The position numbers and the translations under genes were made by a program. A stretch of 64,000 nucleotides of DNA from Balanoglossus misakiensis (Eukaryota > Hemichordata), in assembly GCA_040954595.2 (NCBI GenBank), contig CM082590.2, forward strand, positions 8,432,001-8,496,000, read 5' to 3'. The notes below the pieces were generated by a model that searched no databases, was not told where the DNA came from, and worked only from the letters and a program-made list of their open reading frames with translations. Below are positions 36,485-46,230 of this stretch, piece after piece. Each line of letters starts with the position of its first letter. Within the stretch, counting starts at the first letter, position 1.

Positions 36485-36640
36485 TAACATGAGGTTAACA
36501 CTAGCCTTAGGTTAATCGAGTGTTAGGGTCACACTAATGTTCATGTAGCTGCAATGATTGTAGCAGGTGCTGCCACTCAACCTGCTTAGTGCTAGGTTGA
36601 GTGCGCTGCAATCATTGCAGCTAGTTACAGACTAGAGTGT
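36485..36640. repeat. Foldback element in GABPB 5' intron
   Basis: AGCTGCAATGATTG pairs with CAATCATTGCAGCT and CACTCAACCT with AGGTTGAGTG. It lies about 70 bp before the first coding exon. Confidence 0.6.
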
Positions 36641-36711
36641 TTCAACATACTCATGTGAAATCTGGCCTGATGTTAGTGTTTCATTGTTGACAGGTTTTCA
36701 AGATCATCAGA

Positions 36712-39700
36712 ATGTCCCTAGTGGATTTGGGTAAACGATTGTTGGATGCTGCCAAGACTGGACGCGATGAAGAAGTCAGAACGCTTATGTCGAATGGGGC
36801 GCCGTTTACAACAGACTGGGTAAGGATGATGTGTTTTTTGTGACCACAACTAGCAGGACTTGCACTAGTAACAAGTGCGTCCTGTAACAACAAACATTCT
36901 TACACTGAATTTATCAAGAAATTTGACAACAGTATAAACTAATTTATTACATGAATTTGTTTCTTGAATCACCAATGAGTTTGTTGAGTCAGTGGTGAGT
37001 CATATTGGCTTAGAGGGCACATTGACTAGTACTGTAGTCAGTAAAAGTCAGATTTTACGTATACCGGGGTAGTAAAGTTTTATCATAGTTAGCAGTTTTA
37101 TAATCTTTTATCTGGCAACCATATTTCTGCGTGTCTTAATATGAAAACCATTGTCTAAAATACAATTAAATAATAATGATTTTAATGATAACGAATGATA
37201 TGTTTTGATTTCAGCTTGGGACCTCGCCTCTACACATGGCAGCCCAGATGGGACATCTATCAACAGCCGAGGTCTTGCTTCGAGCAGGGGTGAGTCGAGA
37301 CGCTCGCACAAAAGTGGACAGGACACCTCTGCATATGGCCGCTCAGGAGGGACATGTGGATTTGGTGGAACTCTTGATGAAACATGGGGCGGATGTCAAC
37401 GCCAAAGATATGGTAAGAGTCACCCTATCACCGCAATGGTTTGGTCCAGAATCATTGTTATCTATGGTGAAATTGGACCTCTTTAAAGGGAAAGAGGGGT
37501 GAAAAGGTCAACTATTTCAAGACCGTGGTTCCCTGTATAGAGGTCCAATTTACCATAGAAAACAATGGTTTAATGTATGTTGAGTTTTTGTATGCCTGTG
37601 TGGGCACCGCACACATTGATCTCATTAACCCTTTCACCACCATGGTTTGGTCCAGACTCAGTGTTATCTATGGTGAAATTGGACCTCTATACAGGGAAAG
37701 AGGGGTGAAAGGGTTAAAGATTCCAAGACCACGGTTGGATCCAATGGAGATAAAATTCAGATCAGGGGCTTTCAAATAGGGTAGATCAGATTACCAGAAA
37801 CAATATTTTCTTGGCGTTAGTATTTATTGCGAATAAGAATCCTTGTTTGTTTTGTTTTGCAGTTAAAGATGACGCCTTTGCATTGGGCAGTGGAACGTGA
37901 ACATGAAGAAGTGGTACAAGCATTAATCAAGCATGGAGCTGATGTAGAATACGCCAATAAGGTAGGAATAAATCCATTTCAAATTAAATTGGTTAGAAGT
38001 TCTGACTTCGCAATACATGAATTGTTTTACCAGTATTGTCAATAATATGGTCAGAGATCACCAGCCCAGGGATGCCTAGAAACTCTTGTCACCTGACTTT
38101 AAATTTATTTTTGAGGCGGAACATTTGACATTATGAAAGAGGAAAAAGTATCAGCTTGTTTTACTTCATCATGCCTTGTGTTTTTTTTTCAGTTTGACAA
38201 GACAGTGTTAGATATGGCAATAGACAAGAACAGTCAAGAGTTGATACACATTATACAAGAAGCACAGGTGAGTACATTACATTACATCACTAGAATAAAA
38301 CTGTTTGTTTGTTGTGACCAGGAGATATATACAACTGAAATGCAGTTTCATTGATGTTGTGTCTGACCTACATATACAGTCGAACCTGTCTATAGTGGCC
38401 AGTCAAGGGACTTTCCTAAACTGGCCTTTATAGACAGGTTGCCTTTATACAGAGGTTACCCCTGCACATGTGAATTGCACAGGGACTGTAACAAAGTGGC
38501 CACTATATAGAGGTGACCACTAACACAGGTTTGACTGTATGTAGAATAGCCATATGTTCATATAGGTACTAATTGTTGGGTCTACTTCATCTTGTGACAG
38601 CTTGGCATGACGAACGGTATGACGCAGACTGTCACAGAAGTGACAACAACCACACCCACAGAAACACAGACGACGTCGGCGAGCAACATCCAGACGCTGG
38701 TCACGGCGGCCGCTGCGGTCAAGTCGTGCACAACTGGCTCAGGTATAGCAGTACTGATCAAGTGTTCTTGTCCAATTCTTTAACCCTTTCACCACCATGG
38801 TTCAGTCCAATCCCATTGTTTCCTTGGTAAGCTTGGACCTCTATACACGAAAATAGGGGGTGAAAGGGTTAAGGGGTAAATTGATGGAGAGTTGATGTTG
38901 GCACAAACATTGTCACCATCCGACCAATTCTGTTTTAACCCTTTCACCACCATGGTTCAGTCCAAGCCCATTGTTTCTTATGGTAAGGTTGGACCTCTAA
39001 AAAGGGAACTGGGGGTGAAAGGGTTAAACAGTGCATTTAGCATGACATGCAAACAACAAACAGGAGAAGAGAAAACGCCACCCTTCCACCACCATGGTTC
39101 AGTCCAATCCCGTTGTTTTCTATGGTGAGGTTGGACCTCTAATAGATCCACATTGCTCTATTCCTGTCTGTTAATTTTCTTGTATGTTAACTAACTTCTC
39201 ATCACTGTTTATCTTTCTAGAAGTGTCATCAATTTTCTCTTATCTCCTCCTTTTGTAGGTGAGACCGGCCAGCCTCAATCCTCATCCAGTTCTACATCAG
39301 TATTAGCCACACTTGCAGCCTTGGCAGAAGCCTCAGCTCCTCTCAACACACCCAGTAAGTTTCAGTTTACTGTCGATTCTCTTCTGGGTCACATCATGAC
39401 TATCTCACTGTAGAGAAGACATGTTCAGGTTGATTGTGTGGAACTTTGACAGACTTTTGATCATCCATTTCTGAGTTGCACTGGTATTTAAAAGTTGAAA
39501 AAACATGTCAAAATATCACACTAAGAAAGTCATGATTGAACGCAGGAAGTTGGCATACATTCTACTGTTATAGATTTTCAGAGGAGAAGGTTGTAGTGTC
39601 TTTTTGAATGTCGACAAGTTATTACCTCTGAAGACTGTTGGAATAGTTTGTGTGAAAAAACGTGATGTTTACATTATTTCAAATGAATTCCATTGTGAAC

Positions 39701-41442
39701 CTTTCAAGTTATGGGACTGGGCATGAAAATGTCAAGTCCCTTAAAATACGTATTTGCCACTTTTTCTTCTTAAACGTATTTTGACTGTCTTGACATGGCT
39801 CTCATACGTACTTAGACACACTTGGCAGTCTGAGCCCCCTGTAAAATGTACCAAATCGTACTGGTTTGCACTGTATTGGTCTGAGGGTCTTGTATAGACC
39901 CTAATGATTAACACGCACTTGGCAGTCTAACAGGCCTGGGAGCCAGGATTCTAGGCACCCGGGAAATCACATCAGTTTAAACTGACTTGGCAGCGTTAGG
40001 GTTAATTAATTCAATTTTCTTGTCCACCCAGCCACAAGCGCAGCAGAGACACTCTCGTGGCTTGAAGCACAGACAGTGACCGTAGACAGCAATCAAACAC
40101 TAACTCTGACAGAAGCTGGAAAGCTGGCCTTGAATTGGAACAAGAATCAGAGTTCCTCGGGCGGAAATAACGGCACCAGCGATGACACTGAAGAAATCAC
40201 AACTGTGGAGAACGCCATAGAACAGGTAAGATACAGTTAAACACTGTTTATCCGAACACTAATTATTAGAATTTCAGATTATCCACAATACTTTGGTATT
40301 ATCCATGAATACTTACTTCATTAGCTGGGTTGAGGGTAGCGTTGTAAAACAGGTACAGTTGAACGCTGATTATCCGAACCCTAATTATTCAAATTTCAGA
40401 TTAGACTCAAATTCGATCATCAACAACACTGCTGATCATACATACATGTATATAGAATGTAATGTAAAGCTGAATGCTTGGCATGGCAGAGTGTTTTGTG
40501 GAGTCAAACAAGAAACTATAGTCAATACACTGACAGAATAAGAGTACTGAAAATATCATTTGAAATTACAGTGCTTTCCCTTTAAGCCATTCACCCCTGT
40601 TTGCATGTATAGAGATCCAACTGTACCATAGAAAATAATGGGTTTGGACCAAACCATGGTAGGGAATGGGTTAAAGAAATACAGTAGTGATAATAGTAGT
40701 CACACATCATCCACAAGAGATTGTATTGTAACAACTGCACCTCTTAATTTCTGAAGGTCGTAGGAAGTGGAGACAGCGACCAGAGGGTCATCACCATAGT
40801 AACTGACCAGTCGCATCCGGACATCCCAGTCTGCCAGCTTTCCTCGATACAAACGCCGACCGGCTCCACGTCATCATCGGCCCCTCTCATGGTTGCCATG
40901 GCAAATGATGTACCGACAACAGTGACCATAGTTACGCAAGATGCCACGGGCAATGAAGATGTGGTATGTACGTTTTCAAACAACTGCATTATTCTTTAGC
41001 TTTTCTTTATAAAGTAGATCATGTATGTATGTATGTATGTATGTATGTATGTATGTATGTATGTTGTAACCATTTGAAAACTTTGCTTCTACACTGACTT
41101 AAATAAAACTATGAGGTAATTGGCCAATCCTGGGCCAACTTAGTGTCAGATGCTTGGAAGAAAATACTTGATCTGTACTGTAAGTTTTGTATAATGTTAA
41201 GCGTCTTGGAAAATATTGTGTTTTCCTTTCTATAATTTAATTTCTGGTTACTGAATTCTTTTCAACAGGACGACATTCAAACTACAACGTCGAAATATTT
41301 GGAGAAACAACTTCAAGAAGCCCAGAGACAAGCAGAGAAGTACAAACAACAATTACAGAAGAAACAGTTGGAAGCTGAGACGTACAAACAGAAATTGGAA
41401 GAAATCGCAAACGCGCAGAGCCCCGCATCATCCGACCAGTAA
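36712..41442 (+). CDS. GABPB: GA-binding protein subunit beta
   Basis: This is the ankyrin-repeat, transactivating partner of the ETS protein GABP-alpha. The alpha-beta complex binds tandem GGAA sites in promoters of mitochondrial and housekeeping genes. Coding exons: 36712-36819, 37215-37412, 37863-37961, 38193-38267, 38601-38742, 39259-39354, 40032-40225, 40757-40963, 41269-41442, summing to 1293 nt, 430 aa. The N-terminus [19 protein letters not shown] is nearly that of vertebrate GABPB1/2. Ankyrin repeats follow: [60 protein letters not shown] and [19 protein letters not shown] conserved central helix [15 protein letters not shown] and the activation-region strand RVITIVTDQ are present. 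The C-terminal zipper ([20 protein letters not shown]) mediates dimerisation in the family. Transport to the nucleus is inferred from the family. Confidence 0.96.
37421..37509 (+). mobile_element. TTAA MITE copy, forward
   Basis: It starts 9 bp after the GABPB exon ending at 37412. Both termini are diverged. Confidence 0.7.
37625..37717 (+). mobile_element. TTAA MITE copy, forward, TTAA at both ends
   Basis: TTAA at 37625-37628 and 37714-37717 flank CCCTTTCACC and GGTGAAAGGG. GABPB intron. Confidence 0.87.
38375..38540. mobile_element. Mariner-like MITE family A, GABPB intron
   Basis: TACAGTCGAACCTGTCTATA and ACACAGGTTTGACTGTA are inverted ends flanked by TA, as expected for Tc1/mariner target sites. 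Confidence 0.75.
38780..38872 (+). mobile_element. TTAA MITE copy, forward, TTAA at both ends
   Basis: TTAA at 38780-38783 and 38869-38872. GABPB intron; first of three forward copies within 370 bp. Confidence 0.87.
38935..39027 (+). mobile_element. TTAA MITE copy, forward, TTAA at both ends
   Basis: TTAA at 38935-38938 and 39024-39027 flank intact inverted termini. Confidence 0.87.
39079..39144 (+). mobile_element. TTAA MITE fragment, forward
   Basis: The right terminus is missing; it is the third copy in the same GABPB intron. Confidence 0.65.
40582..40674 (-). mobile_element. TTAA MITE copy, reverse, TTAA at both ends
   Basis: TTAA at 40582-40585 and 40671-40674. It is the last copy in the window; none was seen to its right. 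Confidence 0.82.
41022..41063. repeat. (ATGT)n microsatellite
   Basis: About ten ATGT units lie in the last GABPB intron. Confidence 0.95.
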
Positions 41443-43100
41443 GAACCCTCCATCACCTTTCAGGCTCGGCCAATCAGAACACAGCATCCCTATGCCTTAA
41501 CCAATGATGTGTGAGAATGACAGTCATGTGACATGGCTGACTTTTGATATGTAAATAGAGAACCCGTCATGCTTTTTCTGGGCTTACAGCCAGAGCATGA
41601 CAGATATATGACAATGTTTTGACCTGTTAGGGGCGATCTGTTGGTGTGATCATTATCACAGTTACTTCTATATTGTGAAACAGTCAAACATCTTGCCGAT
41701 AGATGATTCTTCTACTCATCGCGAGATCTCATTTTTTGTACAAATATGAGCAGTACCTACCTCCAGCTCAACTTATCTGTCCTTACAATGTTACATGTAT
41801 GTATTTAATTTAGGAAAAGTCTTAGCTGTGAGCAAGGGGTTTGATCTAGTAAGACGATCTGTAGAAGTGCTTGGTTTGTGTTGGAAATTGATCATGATGA
41901 GACCAGGTGTATTTGTATGTACTGTTCTAATCAAATGGGAGCGCAGTGTCTATGATGCTATTTTTCAGTGAGGATGTTTTTGCTTTGTAAGAAGGCAAGA
42001 GTTGATTGGGGATATAATTGAGAGAATATCAAGCTGAAAGCTTGGAAGTTTACATAAATTCAGATAGTGTAAAGAGGGATAAGATTTGTATTTTGGTAGT
42101 GTAGTATTGCTCTCGTAGTCATAGTGTTGTGAGATTAGGCCATTCTTTTCTCAAGTTATGCTGACCAAATTCATGTGGTTGACTTCACAAAAATATCTCA
42201 AAGATCTTTTTAAAATCATGCTGATTTGTACATTTTTGTAATTTTTCTTTTTTGAATAGCAGACAGACACACAAGAAGTTTCTGTTTTAATCACCACACT
42301 CGCCAAAAAATGTAAAATTTTGTAACCCGATCCCTGATTGGTCAAGTGGGAATCAGATTCTGAGGATCAGAAATATCAGCCAATCATGAGATGTGTACCA
42401 TACTGGTAGAGTAGGCTAGGAACTACAGTCAGACAAGTGTTTATTTGCATCTAAAGACATATTTTAATTCAGCCAAGTAAACATAAACTGGTATAATTTT
42501 TCAGTACACATGAAAACACTTGGCTGACTGACTGATCAGAGTACAGTAAAACCTGTCTAAACCGGATACTACAAAGACTTGAGAAATTTTTAGATTTGCA
42601 GAGATGTCCGGTGTATAGAGAGGTTATTTTAACATATGGCTGTATATGGAAGGGACTGAAGAAGTTGTTTGGTATAGACAGGTGTCCAGATTAGACAGGG
42701 TTTAGTTTAGACAGGTTTTACTGTATTCACTAGTTATAATTGTTAGCATAGAGATGAAGAAAACTGTTATTAATATGCAGTGAATTTACTTACTCCACTT
42801 TTCTACATGATCGATAGAAAAGCACTTTTTATATAATAAATGAAATGAACTGCTATAAAATTGTGAGATGTAATGTCACGAGAGTTGTAAACAATGTAAC
42901 TGTTGCTGCCTGTAACTTATTTTATCTCATATCATTCCTTCAATGTACTGCTACAAATATTGTAAGTTTTCTGCAATTTCCAAGTCGTTTTATGAAATAA
43001 TAATGTTTTCTTTCTTCATTCTGTAAAACCGGTGTTGTTTGTGTGTTTTGCAGCTTGAATCAAGCCTGAGCTAGGATGTCTTCCCACATTGCAGTAATAT
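41443..43100 (+). other. GABPB 3' UTR, probable
   Basis: AT-rich sequence follows the stop. It includes a complete mariner-like MITE (42543-42727) and an AATAAA near 42836. A potential donor overlaps the stop codon (CCA|GTAAGA at 41438-41440), and an acceptor TTTTGCAG ends near 43053. Confidence 0.4.
42543..42727. mobile_element. Mariner-like MITE family B, GABPB 3' UTR
   Basis: TACAGTAAAACCTGTCTAAA is the exact inverse of TTTAGACAGGTTTTACTGTA at the other end; about 185 bp, TA on both sides. A half element lies at about 26126-26245. Confidence 0.82.
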
Positions 43101-43199
43101 GATATTACACAAAGATCACGATCAACGAAAATACCTGTTTCATTGATTGTTTTGAGACTAACGAGTATAAATGGACAGGATAATACAGAGTGGGGAAGC

Positions 43200-43985
43200 T
43201 GATCGCAAAGCTTTACGGCGATAACATTGAACTTGGCGACAAATGAAAGGTAACCTCGTCCAAAATGAAGCTCAACTTGCTCCTCGACAACTTAATTTTC
43301 ATGTTTTGTGGGCAGTTTCACTGAGAGAAAGCGAGAAATCGCTAATATCGTAATCGTATGTAGCAAGAGGGCGCTCGTCAGAATTTGCCAACAGGCGAGG
43401 ACTTTCACACAAGAGTAGCCGTTGGCAAAGCTTTACGGCGATAATAATGAACTTGTCGACGAAAAAAGGGGGTACATGGTCCAAAATTAAGCTCAACTCG
43501 CTCCTTGCCAACATAAATTTCGTGTTTTGTGGGCAGTTTCACTGGGAGAAAGCGAGAAATCGCTAATATCGTAATCGTACGTTGCAAGAGGGCGCTCGTC
43601 AGAATTTGCCAACAGGCGAGGACTTACACAGCAGAGAAGCTGTCGGCATGGCGTTGCAAGAGGGCGCTCGTCAGAATTTGCCAACAGGCGAGAACTTGCA
43701 CAGCAGGTAAGCTGTTTCCAAAGCTTTACGACGATAACATTGCACTTGTCGACAAATGAAGGGGGTAAATTGTCATGGCTGATACTAAACTCGCTCATCG
43801 CTAACATAATGTTCATGTTTTATGGGCAGTTTCACTGGGAGAGAGCAAGACTACTGGCTTCGCGTGCGCGTACGTTACTGCGTGAAACAAAGTAATTTTG
43901 ATATCTGTCACAAGAGGGCGCTCGTCAAGATTTGACAACAGGCGATGTCAACTTGCACATCAGGGAAGCTTTTGGCAAGGGTTAT
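43200..43985. repeat. Tandem degenerate ~220-290-bp repeats with GGGCGCTCGTCAGAATTTGC
   Basis: The block GCTTTACGGCGATAACATTG recurs near 43209, 43432 and 43723, and GGGCGCTCGTCAGAATTTGC near 43370, 43590, 43660 and 43920 (diverged). Apparent peptides in this block are repeat shadows. Confidence 0.8.
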
Positions 43986-43987
43986 TG

Positions 43988-44560
43988 AATTATCCATGAG
44001 CTATAACCCATGAAAATTTTCATGAGCTATAACCCATGAAAAATTTTCATGAGCTATAACCCATGAAAAATGTCCAAAATGAAAATTTCAATTCTTGAAA
44101 ATTTTCATGAGCTATAACCCATGAAAATTTTTCATGAGCTTTTAATCATGAAAAATGTCCAAAATGAAAATTTCAATTCTTGAAAATTTTCATGAGCTGT
44201 AACCCATGAAAATTTTTCATGAGCCATAACCCATGAAAAATGTCCAAAATGAAAATTTCAAGTCTTGAAAATTTTCATGAGCTATAACCCATGAAAATTT
44301 TTCATGAGCTTTTAATCATCAAAAATGTCCAAAATGAAAATTTCAATTCTTGAAAATTTTCATGAGCTATAACCCATGAAAATTTTTCATGAGCTTTTAA
44401 TCATGAAAAATGTCCAAAATGAAAATTTCAATTCTTGAAAATTTTCATGAGCTATAACCCATGAAAATTTTTCATGAGCCATAACCCATGAAAAATGTCT
44501 AAAATGAAAATTTCAATTCTTGAAAATTTTCATGAGCTATAATCCATGAAAAATGGGCTA
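43988..44560. repeat. ~85-bp satellite, family 1 (CATGAGCTATAACCCATGAA)
   Basis: About six to seven direct copies with a period near 85 bp. Each holds CATGAGCTATAACCCATGAA, TGTCCAAAATGAAAATTTCA and TTCTTGAAAATTTTC. It shares its core with the 88-bp satellite at 53-57 kb. Confidence 0.9.
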
Positions 44561-44609
44561 TAAGTCTAACCCAGCATCCAATCTTGAGAGCAGAAATGGT
44601 CCTGGCGCC

Positions 44610-44880
44610 CTCTATAGTCAAAATTGTATATATTCTCCGCCATCTTCTCCCTTGTCATGAATATTTATAAGCTGGGCTAATGAATAACAAAAAGCCTGGC
44701 AACATTGAGTGAGTACGGGCATGACGTCACCAGACTTATTATTCATTAGCTTATAAATATTAATAACGAGAGAAGATGGCGGAGAATACTTATTATTCAT
44801 TAGCTTATAAATATTAATAGCGGGAGAAGATGGCGGAGAATACTTATAAGCTAATGAATATTAATACATGTAATAAGCGT
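44610..44880. repeat. Inverted and direct copies of ATTAGCTTATAAATATTAAT with AAGATGGCGGAGAA
   Basis: TTCTCCGCCATCTTCTCCC near 44633 is inverted relative to GAGAAGATGGCGGAGAATAC near 44770 and 44825. The intervening TTATTCATTAGCTTATAAAT repeats. A TGACGTCA palindrome is at 44722-44729 and another at 44894-44901, just to the right. Confidence 0.75.
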
Positions 44881-46230
44881 ACGCAGGTTGCGGTGACGTC
44901 ATACTGCGATCAGCATTTGTCATCATTACCACTAGGGGCGCACTAATGAGGTCAGGATATCCCCCTAATGCTGACCTTCGACCTTTGACCCACACGTGTT
45001 TCATAGGGAAGTCCCACAGCCGCAACAGTCGGCATGTAAACACGCGTATAGCGTAGAAATTGCCTCGAACTTTCGCCAAATCCGGTCAAGAAGCGCCCGT
45101 GGTTTCAATATAGGATGCCTAAACTCCGCACAAGTGCAAGGAGAAGACTGAATCCACAGGAAAATTACAGTAAGATTGTATTTTTGCATGATTTTTACAG
45201 TCATGTTGTGATTGTTTACATGCCGAGCGCTAGTGGTAGGGCATATGTTTAGGGCACCCAACAACAGCGTGGCCAGTAAACACAGCCCTGCCGAGCAGAG
45301 CTATGATAGCCGTAGCCGTCCAACCTCCCGACAGCGTGAAATATAGGGTTTGAAGGGGCCTGGCTCCGATAATTTTCTGTTTTATCCGCGTCTTCGACAA
45401 CAGCACACTCCTGCGGTGTTGGTGTGAGCGCAGTAGAAATCCGTCGTGTGCTCAAATCCGGATCAAAACAACTCAACTGTTTCCCCAATCGACCGTCGAA
45501 ACTGGCTTTTAGTGATAAAATTACCCGAGTTTTAATAATAATATTGTGATGCAAATATTAACTACAGTATCTGTTGTAAATGGGATGACCGCTTCGCTGT
45601 TAAACTTGTAAGTGGTTATGCCTTCACTAAAATTGTTCAATCGATGTGTAATAATAGTAGGTGGGTCGACACCATGGTGCAGGGTTCGAATCGTTTTAAT
45701 AGCTTTTACCGCTCTATAGTCAAAATTTTTCACGTTTCTAGCTTACAAAATCTTAATTTTAGTCGATGCGATGATAATTTCTCATTAAAAATTAACAATT
45801 ACCGCTCTATAGCTCTCTCATAACATCAAGGTTCTTTAGATAGGCAGTTTCATGCATAGCCGTGGTTCTTACCGAAAAATCGTGGTTCTTACCGAAAAAT
45901 CGTGGTTCTTACGTTATACAGCCTACAAAGTCAAAATTTTTCAAGTTTCTAGCTTACAAAGTCTTAATTTTAGTCTATGCAATGATAATTTCTCATTAAA
46001 AATTAACAATTACCGCTCTAATAGCTTTGCATATGAAAGGACATGTACACTGTCTATGCAGCTACCGTGTTGAACTTTCAGTATAGACTTACTTTCTTGT
46101 CGTTTTTATACTTTTTACAACTGTGTAGCCAGACCAAAGTTAGCTGACATGATTTCTAACATGATAACCCTTCTAGTAACCGTGTTTTTATCATTTAAAC
46201 ATTTGAACAAGAAGTATCCGGTCAAATGTT
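44881..46230. other. Unique sequence between satellite blocks
   Basis: No gene was recognised. Short direct repeats of CGTGGTTCTTACCGAAAAAT occur at 45862-45910, and TTACCGCTCTATAG blocks near 45706, 45800 and 46010. GC content is higher at 44900-45450 than around it. Confidence 0.5.

Noticed and set aside
43988-44560. Regular repeats considered as a CRISPR-like array
   Set aside because: Head-to-tail satellite units with no unique spacers, in an animal genome.
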